A DNA stretch of 64,000 nucleotides from Tretioscincus oriximinensis (GCA_022410635.1 JAJVDF010000015.1:3766273-3830272); one strand, 5' to 3'. Shown: positions 45,311 to 57,123, counted from the first letter of the stretch. The notes: generated by a model from the letters alone, not told the origin. Translations and numbers: made by a program.

Positions 45311-47587
45311 TCAGCCAGTTACATGTACTCTATTCTTCGAAGTAAAAAGTTATTGTACATTTTTTTNAAAAAAATATTTCATTGTGGAACACAAAATGAA
45401 AGATTAATATAAAACACAATGAACTATAACAAAACCCATATATATGATGACAATAGTTACATCCAATTTCATATTGCCATCAACACTTAAATCCTAACTT
45501 CTCCCTTGTATTCCTGTAGCTTTCCTTCAACCCCCCTTCCCACGTGAGCTTCTACAGTAATTACTTGTTTAGCAACTAATATTTGACATTATGTGGAATA
45601 CACTCTTACCTAAACTTATATGTAGGATACTGTAGTCTTTCACTTTTTATAAGTCCGTAATGGGCCTTTCTGACCAACCATTGGCAAGAGCTTTTGCTAG
45701 GGGACAATTACAGGTTATATGTAATGTATTGACCATACTGTACTTCACCTAAACTTTTCTCCAGGCACCTGAAACTGTTCCTGCCTCATGGAAAAAGGTC
45801 TGGGTTCATTGCGCATGGAACCCTCCCTGTTACTGCAGCCTGACTCACCAGTCCCTTTCCCATTCATGATAAGGAGCAAGTAGCGTATCTACGATTCGTA
45901 TGGAACACCAGGAACATTCAATTAGCATACCTGCCACTGCTGGGGCAGAAACAAAAATGCTCCTGCACCAAATGCTTGGAAAACCCTTGATGCTTTGAGC
46001 ATTAACCAGTCAAGAATGGCCTTCACAGACTATTGCCAGATGGTAGATTTGCCCTTGGTCTTTTTTTTATCCAGAAGGGGGGGTGATCTCATTATTGCAG
46101 TATTATGCTGTATGGATTATTGCAGTATGACTGATTTAGGGCTATGCACAGGGGATGTAGCTCGGAGTTTCCCATGCACAAGACTTTTATAAGGCAAAAT
46201 GTGGGAAGTGACATGTAAACCAAAACTGCCGATATTATCATAACATCATTGAAGAGGACCAGGTTAAGGATGGCTTGAAAATCATTGCCAAAGATTCGAA
46301 GGAAGTGCCTCTTCCCCAAAGGTTGGCAGCTGGTTGGATGATTACATCTCCTATTGGACAGTGGAGAAAAACCAGCTTCTTTATCATGGTCTAAGTCAGC
46401 AGATGAAATTCAGTCGACTCCATGAGATGCACCCTTTTGATTTCCCTTGGCAAACTGATGATAAGAGTTGCTGGTATTGTCTGCATAACACTAAGCTCTA
46501 AATGTTTTATCTTCCACTGGAGTATTGAGTTATCTTTTTATGTTTTTGATCTCCGTCTAAACGAGAGTTTACAATGTAAAACAAGTAAGATATAAATGGA
46601 TTCAACATCATAATATGTTTGTGTGCTAGTGTTTTCATTGTAGCAACTTATATAGTTGCAAGAAAAATTTGCATGGTTCCTTATAATCTATGTGAACACA
46701 TTTAAGTAGAAGAACCATGTCTTATCGTATCAGCACAAATCCTACATGGCAAAAGCTCGTTAATTTACTCCTTTTTTTAACTACAGATTTTGGAATTGAT
46801 TTTTGTATTTGCATACTCCTAACTTGTGCTTGTTGTTAATTTTGTTTTCAATAAACCAGTACTGTAGATCCAAAAAGAAAGAGTCCATTCATGTTGTTAT
46901 TAGAGTTCTGTAGAAATTTGTAGGATTGCCCTCCAGGATTTATGGTTGTGCTGACATAATTCCCGGGGTAGATCTCCTGCTTTATATAATAAGGTCCATT
47001 GTACACCACAAATGCCAAAGGACCAAACTTCATTAGGTTGTGTTTACGTTATTAGAGGCTAAACAAGGGAATGGTTCCACTGAACAGCCATATTCTACTT
47101 GGCTACCACAGTGAAAAGATCTAATAAGAGTTGGATCACAAAACAGCAATAGGAGACCAAAATGATGGATCTTGTTTTAGACATCAACTCCCCAGAATGT
47201 TAGTTTAGTTTTAAGTCTAGATTGACATTCTGTTTAGAAACTTCCATCTGCAGTTTGATATACCACAGGCCAAAACCTGATCTGTTATCTGCCATTTTAG
47301 AAATCCAGGCTACTTACTCACAGAGACAGAAACTCTGCTGATTTCTATTCACTACTTGATGCCAGCTGACAGAGGGCCAATAATTCGATCTTATCTGGCT
47401 GACATTCCTGTTCCTTCTGTAGTTTCATTTGGATTTGGTTAGCCATCATTTCTACATTTTGGCTTCTAGAGCAATGTTTGTTTTGTATCAGCCAGTTGCC
47501 AGGATCTTTCCTCAAAGTAGTCATATTTCATAGTCTTATGAAGTTGCTGTGTTTAGTGCATAATGTGATGGGGTAATATAATTAGTT
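45311..47587. other. AFF1 intron, no recognised feature
   Basis: 45365-45740 resembles a minus-strand LINE 3' UTR in composition, but no diagnostic block was found. The remainder shows nothing. Confidence 0.3.
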
Positions 47588-48228
47588 ATGCTGGCCAGAT
47601 GACACCTTTTGGGATGAGAGGGAAATCCAGTTTTGTGGTGTCTACCCTGATGTCCCGCGTGTGTGTGTGTGTGTTACTGTACCACCACTAGGAGGCTCTA
47701 TCAACTGGGGACAGATCCTGAAGGCACCCTTCCCTCAGTAAATATATATTTCCATTTTTATTTTTTAATTCATAGTACCATCACTGGGAGACTCTGGCAA
47801 CCAGGGCCGGCTTCTAAAGGCACTGTCCTCCAGTATTATTATTTTTTTTAAAAAAAAACCTGTTAGAAAACTCCCAGAGGGGGAGGGGGGGACAACATAA
47901 AAAAATCACTGCTCAGGGGTCTCAGACACCCTGGTTTGGGAATGGGAGATCTTCCTTTTTTTGCTGCCCCAATAAGGTGACCATCATTATCCACAGGTTA
48001 CCTAATGGAAATTTTTATAGCCCCCCTGTAAGCGATGCCTCAAAATGATGTCACTTCTACCCCCAGAAATGATGTGGCAAATTTCTCGTGCTTTTCCAAA
48101 TTTCTTGCACGCTTTGCAAATTCCTTGCATGCCCCAAGGATTGGTGGATGATTTGCATATTCATGAATATGCAAAATAGCATGAATATTAATTACCCCAG
48201 TTTAGGCCAAAGAAAATCTGGTTGGTCT
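47588..48228. mobile_element. MITE with AGGCTGACCAGA-type ends, copy 2
   Basis: 641 bp, opposite in orientation to 23851-24296. Left end atgctggccagatgac, right end aaatctggttggtct. ATAATTAGT (47578-47586) and ATAATTAAT (48229-48237) flank it, a 9-bp repeat with one mismatch. Shares tttgcatattcatgaatatg and accatcactgggagactctgg-type blocks with copy 1. A (GT)n run is at 47658-47674. Confidence 0.65.
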
Positions 48229-48237
48229 ATAATTAAT

Positions 48238-48890
48238 AACTCATTTGATGACAAATGTGTAACAGATTTACAGATTTCATTATCAGATTACCGATAATGC
48301 AAAAAAAGCAGGCCAGGACACTGATAATGCAAAACAATAAGACCATTTGAGGTGAATTTTATATACATATCTCATGTGTTTTATTGTATTAGCAATACTG
48401 GGTTTTTTTTCTTATCAACCATACCAAATATACACTACACAACTACGGGATAGTTTAAGACAATGATTCCATGTAAAATGGACAGAGAAAGAGAGAAAGA
48501 ATGAAAATAAAATTGGCGATAAAAGACACTTTTGAAATATGAATTTGAAATTGCAGCAACTATTATGAAGGATGCAATTTATAAAAACTGCCTGACAAGA
48601 CGTTTGCAAGCAGAAAAACGTTGGGGATCACATTAAGATAAATGCCTTACATTTATGTTTTACAATGTTCCAAAATAAGAATTGTTTAGTTGCATATATT
48701 GGTTTAAATTTTAATTAAAAATGATGTTTTTATTGTATTATATTCAAAACTAATTTAGAGCCAATACAGATAGTTGGGTTGCATGTAGACGATCTTCAAC
48801 AGAATCAAATTCATTGCTATGCAATTTCTGAAGAATATTTGTAAAAACCCAAGTCTTTAATTTTTTATTTTCCTTTTCTCTTCCTTCCAG
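48238..48890. other. AFF1 intron up to exon 48891, no recognised repeat
   Basis: Ends in the pyrimidine tract and acceptor ctcttccttccag. Confidence 0.4.
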
Positions 48891-48945
48891 GATGCTTCAT
48901 GAAGATCTTGAAATCAGTGATAGCGATGACGGTGATGATGACCAA
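48891..48945 (+). CDS. AFF1: AFF1 internal exon with the DLxLS-type motif, 55 nt
   Basis: Completes a Ser codon (TC+G) and reads MLHEDLEISDSDDGDDDQ, ending in phase 0. The acceptor is cttccttccag (ending 48890) and the donor gtcagt (48946), a weaker donor than the other exons have. DLEIS stands where human AFF1 has DLQLS, a motif linked to co-factor (SL1) recruitment by the AF4 pSer region. It is followed by an acidic Ser/Asp run typical of the family. Only 127 bp separate it from the next exon. Confidence 0.92.
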
Positions 48946-49072
48946 GTCAGTGTGTTTATATAATACATGCCATAAATGTTTGTTCCTTGCTTTTCATGCT
49001 TGTCTATTTTAATTAATTTTTCTTCTTTTCTCTCTTTTTTATTTTTTTGTGTGTTTCTTGTTAAACGCTCAG
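48946..49072 (+). other. AFF1: Short AFF1 intron, 127 bp
   Basis: Bounded by gtcagt and cgctcag. It is free of mobile elements and its 3' half is mostly T/C. It is the only intron in the window under 1.7 kb. Confidence 0.85.
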
Positions 49073-49110
49073 GTTTCTGATAAGCCATCTTCTTCATCTA
49101 CACCTCCAAG
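49073..49110 (+). CDS. AFF1: AFF1 internal exon, 38 nt
   Basis: Reads VSDKPSSSSTPP plus two bases of a Ser codon. The acceptor is aaacgctcag (ending 49072), preceded by a long T/C-rich tract at 49013-49060, and the donor is gtacta (49111). Human AFF1 has a comparable Pro/Ser-rich PEKPPSSSAPP segment. The exon is short and depends on a 127-bp upstream intron. The frame is restored by joining AG to the T at 53290. Confidence 0.85.
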
Positions 49111-49824
49111 GTACTATTTATTTGGCAGAAAGTGCCAAGAATTTCAGAGAAATGAATGGGGAGAACATGACATATGTTTTTGGTATAAATGAACAGAAAA
49201 CCTTGTGAAAAGCAGCTTGGAGTTTAGAGAGAAGAAAGAGAAACGATCATTACATAAGTTCGGCAACCTAAATTTCTTCCAAGTAAAGATACTCTTAAGG
49301 TCTAGCATTGGAAAGATGCTGGGTTTGAACTGGGGTCAGAGCTGTCCCCATTCCATTCCATTTCATTAAAATAACACTAAGGCAAACACAGCATCCAAAT
49401 TAGAGAAAACACAACACAAAGCCATGCCCAAGAGCAACAATTCAATTGGAGAGTAATCACTATTAGAAAAGGACTTTCATAGCGCCATAGCAGGATTCAC
49501 CCTAAGAGCTTCCAGAAGGACATATTAGAAGAGAAGCAAACTTGAATTACTAGTTAAACAGCATTTATAGACTAAAGAATGGCAGCAAAGTTTCAGTAAT
49601 GCCCACACAATTATGTGAATGCCATTTTGAGAAACAACAAGATGAAGGGAATGCTCATGAATAGTTTACAGAGTTGTTGCTCATTATTTTCAAGAGTTCC
49701 TTTCTAGGGAAATCCTATAAATATGGTAACAAGGGAGGTGAAAATCAATCGTGTGTGCCTCCCACACGGTTTCTGTTGCTAATACATGGGAATATGAGCA
49801 CGAATAGTATAGTGTACTGACAGA
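49111..49824. other. AFF1 intron, no recognised feature
   Basis: Nothing recognised. Confidence 0.4.
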
Positions 49825-50495
49825 AAAACTGGAATATACCCACAAGTTCCAATCCAACAACAGAGGTAGTGATTTCCTGGCCTACTACATATATTGTAAC
49901 AATAGTCAATATCCCAGCCTCTTCAAGGCTGTTTTGGATGATTCATTTCATCTCCTTTCTGATTTCCAGTCAGATCACCGAGATCCAGTCTAGTCGTGTG
50001 ATTAGAATACTGAATTCTTATCTAGTTGCCTCACAGTTTGATTCTGCACTCCCATTTGAAGCCAGCATAGCTAACCACCCTCAACCCCACATACTTTACA
50101 ATGTTTCTGTTGTGAAGAGAAGAACAGGAGGCTATGTAAGGAACTTCATGTCCTTCTGAGTTGATAAAAGCAGGATATAAAAACAACTTTTCCTCCTCTC
50201 CTCCTCTTCCTCCCTCTTCCCCTCTTCTTCTCCAAACATTGCAAGACTTTGCCACTCATTTGCACCTCTATTTACACATAAAACTTCAACAACTATTATA
50301 TTAAATTTGTCACCTCAATACCAAACCTATTATGTTACATTTCTATTATTATTCATGCACATAGCTTGACTGTTTCTACCATAGGTACTTCGCTCTGATG
50401 AAGTAGTCTTAGCCTGCAAAACCTATGCTACCGACGTCTTTCTCTCTTTTAGTCTCTGAGGTGCTGCTGAAACCCTCCCTGCTTACAATAGCAGC
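49825..50495 (+). mobile_element. Old Penelope-like element split by a SINE
   Basis: The left piece (49825-49972) matches the endonuclease ORF end (aatatacccacaagttcc; gatttcctggcctactac). After a SINE-like insert it resumes and reaches the hammerhead region at 50391-50428 and tttagtctctgaggtgctgc. The core reads CUGAUGA, a 4-bp stem II is possible, but GAAA has become AAAA. Confidence 0.65.
49973..50230 (+). mobile_element. Old tRNA-derived SINE inside a PLE
   Basis: gattagaatactgaattctt and cagtttgattctgc resemble A- and B-box regions of the SINE families here. It ends aaaagcaggatataaaaaca with a ctcctcttcctc tail. Confidence 0.45.
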
Positions 50496-51214
50496 TATCA
50501 ATACCATGAATGGAAAGGACCAATGACTTTTTTCTTTGAACTACCAATTGCCAATCATGGAAAATAAGAGGTCATAGGAATCATCGTGGCCAGTATAGCA
50601 GCCTAGACTGTCAATAGATTAACTGCAGTGCAGAAGGGAGATCCAGCCATTTAGAATATCAGTGGCACTGTGTAGTGGTAATCCAGTCAATAGCACCATA
50701 GAGACTAAATAATGTAACTGAAAGTTTGTAGATGGGAAATGTGGAATCTTCAGCAGCTAGCAGCAATATATTATGATGATTATGATGATTATTATTAACA
50801 AAGCATTAACTGTGTACTTAGCGCTGTACAGAGCATACAAAATACAGCAAAAACACCGTATTTTTTCAAAAAATACAATTTAAGATCTGATATTAAAACA
50901 GATAAAAACCCAACAGCCAAGTTCAAGTTTAGAATTATATGTGTACTATTCGAATAGGAAGTTAGTGGGGTCTGTCAAAGACCCTGGTGTATAGAAGAGT
51001 TATAAGTTGGGATATAAAAGATGCTAGAGTGAGAAAAGAATGTACATTAGTAGGAAGAGAGTTCTAGAGATAGAGAGAAAGAAGAAATAAAGAGCAGACA
51101 TGGGATCAGACAGAGGAGTCTCTTGGCTGAGCCAGGCCCCGTACCTGAGCAAAGAGCGTGAGAGGGTTGATAGAGACGAGAGAAGAAATATATTGGGGGC
51201 TAAGGGCATTCATG
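50496..51214. other. AFF1 intron, no recognised feature
   Basis: A short gatgattatgatgatt simple repeat near 50775; otherwise nothing. Confidence 0.4.
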
Positions 51215-51440
51215 TAGGCACGAATGGCTCAGGGTTTATTAGCCTGTAGCTCTAGCCAACTAAGCTATTCAAAAGCAAGAATTGCAGGAAATTGCAACTG
51301 ACGGCAACTAGATAAATGGGGACCATCAGAGCCTTGTGGGGAAGACAGAATGTAAGCCTTTGGGCGAAAAATACTCTTGTAAGCCGCTTTGAGTCCCTTT
51401 GGGTGAGAAAAGCAGGGTATAAAAACCCAGTTCTTCTTCT
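51215..51440 (+). mobile_element. tRNA-derived SINE with internal deletion
   Basis: aggcacgaatggctcag is joined directly to ttagcctgtagctctagcc, so the B-box region is missing. The tail ttgtaagccgctttgagtcc and gggtataaaaacccagttc are present. Confidence 0.8.
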
Positions 51441-52307
51441 TTAAAAGTGAGAACAAAAGTCTTAAACTGAATACGGAAGTTGATAGGAAGGCGTGCAAAA
51501 TATTAAGAAATGGGCTAATGTGTTCAAAGCGACCAGACAAGAAGATAATAAGGCATAGGTTACCCACCTCTCCAGAAGGTCTGATTTCCAAATAGAGGTG
51601 TCTATGATAGCTCATTTGAGTATCTAATTCTGGTTCAGAGATGACATTTTTCCCCCCTTACAAAACATCAATCTGAGCATAATTTTTCATTATTGTTCTC
51701 CTTCATTGGAAAATGTTCACAATTACTCTGAAAACCACAGGCGTGTTACTGTTTTCTCATGAACAAATAAGGCTATTTTCACACAAAGGCAGACAGCAAG
51801 AGGAAATGTATGATCTTACTTAGACCCACAATAGTGTTTTGCAGGCCCTGAAGACAAGGTGAAATTGCAGGGCAAATTTGGTCCCTTTCTTCACCTAGTG
51901 TTTCTTCCCACATCATGACAGGTATTTCCAGGTATTTCAGTGGCACAAAATGCAGTTCAGTTTTATTTCCATGCATGCATGGTGACCATTTTTTTGTAGA
52001 CAGATCCTAAGAGTAAGCATCAAGATCAGCTAAATCATTTTGTTGTTTCAGGAAAGTTGGGGGTTGGTTTTCCTGGAATAGTGATCCCTGGAATTTCACC
52101 ATTATATCTTGGAGTTATGTCATAATCCCAATGTAGCCCTATCTGGATGCAGCCATACCAGAAACAAACAACAAAAAAGCAGCTCAGAAATGCCTTAGGG
52201 AAGCTAGTAAATTTCTTTATGCTTACTGGAAAAGAGAGGGATAGACCAGTATGTGAACAATCTTGTCTGCAAACTGTCTCTAAGCCATCAGAGGTGTTGA
52301 GGCATCA
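51441..52307. other. AFF1 intron, no recognised feature
   Basis: Nothing recognised. Confidence 0.4.
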
Positions 52308-52600
52308 AAGTGAGGCATGGTGGTGCAAAGGTTTTAAAAAGGCCTTCCAACAGAGAGGTTTGTCTTTAGAGACCCATGTGTCTTCCCATGAAGAAGGGTG
52401 AGTGCCCTCTACTGGCCTTACCTTCAGCCAACCTAGCTGTTTGAAAGCGAGTAATCACAAGTAGATGAATAGGTGCCATCATCTCAACATGATGGGGAAG
52501 ATAGAATGTCAGCCTTTGGGTGAAAAATAGCTTGTAAGCCACTTTGAGTCCCTCCAGATGAGAAAAGCAGGTTAGAAAAACCCAGTTCTTTCTTTCTTTT
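52308..52600 (+). mobile_element. tRNA-derived SINE, variant subfamily
   Basis: gaggcatggtggtgcaaagg, ccctctactggccttacc, agtagatgaataggtgcc, cttgtaagccactttgagtc, ending in a tttctttctttt tract. Same subfamily as 34455-34728. Confidence 0.75.
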
Positions 52601-53289
52601 AATCACATGTGAATACAAAATAAGTTAGCTTTCTGCTTGCTTTTGTCTGAAGAGCTTCATCCACAGAAAAATTAACTTAACTGACAAAAACATGACTTCT
52701 TTCCTTCTTTGGATGTCTGCCAACAACAGGAGTTGTTCCAAAAATGTTCTTACAGAGAGACAAATTAGAAAGAAAAAGATGTCCAGAGTACATTTATTTC
52801 TTGAAGAAAAGCTATTGGCCTTATTGTAGAATGTAGAAGGGGCAGACAGAGTGAGGATGAAAGCAGGAGTGTAAACAAAATCACCAATAATCCTTAACCA
52901 CTGTTATTTCCCACCAAGTATAAATTGTAAATATCTAGATTTGTAAGGAGTACATTTTCGAGATTAGTCTTGAGAACAGTGTGTCCTTTGGGTTTTAGAA
53001 AAAGCACAGCACAATGTGTCTCCATTCCTCACAATTGTAGCACACGTACAGGCTCTTTCCAAAGTTTTTATGAAAATCCTCCTGGCTTGTTCAAGCAAAC
53101 CTTCTTCTGTGTGGTGCTTATTTCTCAGGTAGTTTCACACTCAGCTTGTTGAAATCTGCTCCATTAAATGTGTCTCACAATGGTGGAATGCTTTAAATGA
53201 TGCTAGTCGGGTTTTTTGTGCGTTCATGGAGAGGGTAGAAAGATGATCCTTAGCCATTTCTAATTTTATCTCATGGTATTGGTTTGCAG
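52601..53289. other. AFF1 intron up to the pSer exon, no recognised repeat
   Basis: Nothing recognised until the acceptor tggtttgcag. Confidence 0.4.
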
Positions 53290-53449
53290 TGTCCCTCAAT
53301 CCCAGCCTGAGAGTGTGGCATTGGTACATTCCAGCAGTCCAGAATCTGGGAGTACAAGTGACTCGGAAAGCTCCTCAGACTCAGAGAGTGAAAGCAGCTC
53401 CAGTGACAGTGAGGCAAATGAACCCCCAACTGACACCTCCACACCTGAG
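53290..53449 (+). CDS. AFF1: AFF1 pSer domain exon, 160 nt
   Basis: Completes a Ser codon and then encodes 53 residues. They start VPQSQPESVALVHSSSPES and run through a dense acidic-serine array (SDSESSSDSESESSSSDSE) to ANEPPTDTSTPE. This is the core of the pSer transactivation domain of AFF proteins, which contains the SDE-type motif. The acceptor is tggtttgcag (ending 53289) and the donor gtacag (53450); the end is in phase 0. Two trinucleotide-rich Ser/Glu blocks make the exon low in complexity but without stops. Confidence 0.95.
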
Positions 53450-53739
53450 GTACAGTGCCATGTTTTCATTGTGTGGACTTTAACATCTGAGTAAGCAATG
53501 TCGGTCCCCTTTAGCCTGTGTGGATCTCCTTCTAAGAATTGTTTGTTTCTCAGCTAATCAAGTACAGCTCTGACGGATATTTTCAGTCTCTTCCTTGCCT
53601 TCCCTTATTGGCATATATAGAATTGCACAGCTACCTAAAACCCTTCTTAATGGTATAGCTAGAAGGCTTTAGCAAGGAGCCTGAATGGATAAAGAACAAA
53701 CAAGTCTTCCAAGTAATTTAATTCACTTTTATTAAATAG

Positions 53740-53995
53740 CTGGAAACAAGTTATGTTTTTAATGTGTATATTATATGTTATAAAATGAATGATAATAAAT
53801 GATAATAATATAATTATTATATATTGGTAAATAATAATATATATAATTATATATAAAATATGTAGAATTTATACATATTACGTCTTTATATTATTTTTAA
53901 ACTAATGTGTTTTTATGTTTTTAATTTCTATAACCCACCATGGGACCTTTGGTGAAGGGCGAGATATGAAATCCTGATTAATTAAAATAAACAAA
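53740..53995 (+). repeat. A+T-rich tract followed by a LINE tail
   Basis: 53755-53880 is almost only A and T (tatataat/ataataat units). 53925-53995 (ctataacccaccatggg, gggcgagatatgaaatcc) resembles an L2-type 3' end. Confidence 0.5.
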
Positions 53996-54224
53996 ATGAT
54001 GGTGCAAATGTTTGTGGATACAAAGTTGTGGTTTTTGGATTTAATGCATGACAGATATAACACAAATACATGGATATTGCATCCTCTCTTCTTGTATCAA
54101 ATAAAGCATTTGAGAATAAAAATACTTGTTTCTATTAAGAAATAGATATTATTTTGTTGTTCCATATTTTGAATTAAGAGCAGCATAGAATCTAGATCAC
54201 TTGAAATAATTATTCTTTACCTTG

Positions 54225-54390
54225 GACAGACCACATTTAGGGTACTATGTTCAAGTCTAGGCACCCTAAATTCAAAGGAAAGCTATCAATATGTCGAGTA
54301 CTCTGGAAACCATGTCCTATAAGAAATGGTGAAAGGATAGGGCCTGTGGCAAATACAATGAGAATTGAGAGGGAATAAAGCAGTTGCCCA
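54225..54390 (+). mobile_element. CR1 LINE fragment (upstream part of 3' region)
   Basis: ggacagaccacatttagggt, gttcaagtctaggcacc and aaatggtgaaaggatagg match the CR1 segment normally found upstream of its 3' UTR. Confidence 0.5.
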
Positions 54391-54716
54391 GAAGCATGAA
54401 TTTATTGATTAACCTGAATTATCTAAGTAAAAATTGCTAGCATGTATTGTTGCTTTGAGGTACCGCTGAGCTGTGTCTGATTGATTTCATGAGTATCTCT
54501 ATGCAGTTTTGCTAGCTGAGTTATAGAAGTAGTTTGCCACTGCTTAATTCATTGATAGGAAAAATGAAATAAACACTCTCACTAAACTGTGAATCAAGCC
54601 TTCCTTTCACAGTGCATATGTTTTATCCCAGTGTCTTGGAGATAGGATGGCTGGTGCTTAGGAAGCTTCCAGTGATAATTACTGCCAGACAGACCCCACT
54701 GAAGGCAATAAACTGT

Positions 54717-54770
54717 CCAGCCACCTACCTTTCTCCTGTTAGCTCCCAAGTGCTAAAAGCCCCCTCAATA
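54717..54770 (+). mobile_element. Short Penelope-like element fragment
   Basis: ccacctacctttctcctgtt and agctcccaagtgctaaaagc match the region just after the hammerhead motif in older copies. Confidence 0.6.
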
Positions 54771-55053
54771 AAGCCCTAATTAACATATTAAAACAGCAAT
54801 ACATGAAAGCAGGAAAGGGAGAGCTGTTTTTTCAGCCAAAGCCAGGTTAAATAAGCACACCTTTGAGTGTTTCTGAATGCACACAAAGATGATATGTGGG
54901 GCCTGTTCTATAGTCCCCTCAAAGTGGGGACTGTTCTATAGTCTGGGGCCTGCCACAGAGAAGTTCCTATCCCAGGTTCTTATCCCCTTTGCCACTTTAA
55001 GAGGCGGTTCAGTCGGGAGGATTCCTCTGCACATATGGGCCTCCTCTGCAGAC
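54771..55053 (-). mobile_element. L2-like LINE 3' UTR fragment
   Basis: On the minus strand it contains ttaacctggctttggctg. Segments ctgttctatagtc and gggcctcctctgcaga are shared with 18613-19080. Confidence 0.45.
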
Positions 55054-55346
55054 AGTTGCTATGGCTTAGTTGCGTGGGAAACTGTCTCTCATCTGGGAGA
55101 TGGGTTTTCAAAGCCCTGTGTTGGACGTGGGAAGGTGTGAGCACCTTCCATTAGCCTGTAGTTCTAGCCAACACAGCTATTCGAAAGCAAGAATTGCAAG
55201 AAATTGCAACTGACGGCAAGTAGATACATTGGAACCACCAGAACCTGCTGGGGAAGGTAGAATGTCAGCCTTTGGGCAAAATANCCTTGTAAGCCTCTTT
55301 GAGTCCCTTTGAAAGGTAGGAAAAGCGGGGTATAAGGACCCAGTAA
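55054..55346 (+). mobile_element. tRNA-derived SINE with Bov-B-like tail
   Basis: gctatggcttagttgcg, gggttttcaaagccctgtg, agcctgtagttctagccaac, cttgtaagcctctttgagtc and gggtataaggacccagt. The TTC tail is lost. Confidence 0.83.
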
Positions 55347-56185
55347 GGATATGGGATCCTTATGCATCATCTAGCTATGCTTGCACCCATTGGGTAGCCT
55401 CTGAAAGCAACGAGCAGATATCCACTTAGCATACCTTGTCCTGGTTACTGTTTGGAACAATTGACTTTTGGGAGTTACCGGCTCACAAACACATCACAAT
55501 GTATAGTAATATGCGGTAGATTTTTAACTTGCGTGATAGAAGATTGAAAGTTTCATCAAAAATCTGCATGGAACATTCACTTATGTTGGAAAAATTCTTT
55601 TGTTCTTGGGACATAGCTGGACTCCCTGCAGTTTTACTTGGCTTGGTTTCATGAGGTTTGAACAATCTCCCCATCTGACCTATTTGGAAGTCCCAAATAC
55701 CAAAATGCCCCAGCATTCTCTAATCAAGAACAGCCATATTTCAAAACAACTTCAGAAACAAAAGTACGGACGCTACATCATTGTTTATAACACTAGGTTT
55801 CTTGGCCTGTGTATTAAGCATTATAAAAGCCATTTTTATAGCAATTTTAGTGCGCTACCTTTCAATCATTTTGACTTTGGAAAGAAGGGTTGCAGAATTC
55901 AACTTTATCCTGCTCCATGTAGGGCAGGAGTGCCATTTACAGAAAGTGCTGAACCCCAACTGCAGTCCTATCCTGTTACTGGTGGGATTGGTTGGAACTC
56001 AAAGGAATATTTGAGTACCTATAAACTTACATTAGGATGCAACATTTCTTGAAATTTAGTTTTTGGCCTACAAACAGCAAAGAGAAGCTGAAGGAAGATT
56101 TCCTGTTAAGGAGTGTCTACCTTGTCTTCTTTCTCTAAAGGCAGAACTGATGGAGAATATATTGCTAGAATAAACAGTTTCTCTT
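55347..56185. other. AFF1 intron, no recognised feature
   Basis: Open frames at 55600-56052 (plus) and 55483-55716 (minus) have no recognisable domain. About 55915-56010 (gtgctgaaccccaactgcag) could be part of a repeat but was not classified. Confidence 0.35.
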
Positions 56186-56452
56186 TATTTATTTATTTGT
56201 TTGTTTGTTTATACTTATATCCCGTCCTATACCCGAAGGTCTCAGGGCAGCCAACCATAGGGGGTGCACATAGCTTTTGTTGCTTTCTCCACAATAGACA
56301 CCCTGTGAAGTAGGTAGGGCTGAGAGAGCTCTAAAGAACTGTGACTGGCCCAAAGTAATCCAGCTGGCTTTCATGGAGAAATGGGGAATTGAACCGGGAG
56401 ACTACAAGATAAGAGTCCCACACTCTAACCATTACACCAAATTGGCCCTTTA
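56186..56452 (-). mobile_element. tRNA-derived SINE (L2-tailed family), near full length
   Basis: On the minus strand: tggtgtaatggttagagtgt (A box), ggttcaattccc (B box), cagctggattactttgggcc, ctattgtggagaaagcaac, then the tail ggctgccctgagaccttcgg with gtttgtttgtttatacttat-type ends. The best reference copy of this family here. Confidence 0.83.
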
Positions 56453-56507
56453 AACAAAGGCATAAGATTCTATGTGCAAGGGGATACGAGGAACTCGCAA
56501 TACACAT

Positions 56508-56700
56508 TATTGGTTTATTTAAATTTTTATACCACCCTATACCTGAAGGTCTCAGGGTGGTTGACAATAAAAAAGAACGTATTAAAACAAGATTAACATA
56601 TTAAAACAACAGTAACTGGGGATAGGGAAGGGAGAACAGGTTTTTTTAGCCAAAGACCATGTCAAAGAGTTGTGTCTTCAAGCGTACATAATATAAAGCG
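56508..56700 (-). mobile_element. L2-clade LINE 3' end
   Basis: ataccaccctatacctgaag, ggtctcagggtggttgac, and ttagccaaagaccatgtcaa: tail and 3' UTR on the minus strand. Confidence 0.65.
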
Positions 56701-57123
56701 ACTTGATATAAGAAGCAACACAGAAACCCAGTATCAAACAATCAAAAGCTACTGCATATACCAAAAACGTATAAACTCAAAAAAGCATAAACTTTAAAAG
56801 ATTAATAATACATAATAATATTATATAAACCATTTACAATGCAAATGTGCAAAATGGCATGCACAAAAATGATAGAAAACCCACAGAGTTCCACCCCAGC
56901 TATCATACTGATTTATAGTCCATAGTTAGCTCTGGGCAGTAAGTCACATCCATGAGGATTCAGTCCAATGTGAACAGAAAACTAGTGGCACTATCATCTA
57001 ACGGTATTAAAAGTTCATTAGCCCATTATAAGGTCAAACTAACTTTAAAGAGCCTTGATGAAATCTGCATACAGCATAATTCAAATTGCAGCAATATTTA
57101 AAAAAAAGATCCAAGAAGGAAAT
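56701..57123. other. AFF1 intron, no recognised feature
   Basis: A+T-rich, nothing recognised. Confidence 0.4.
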
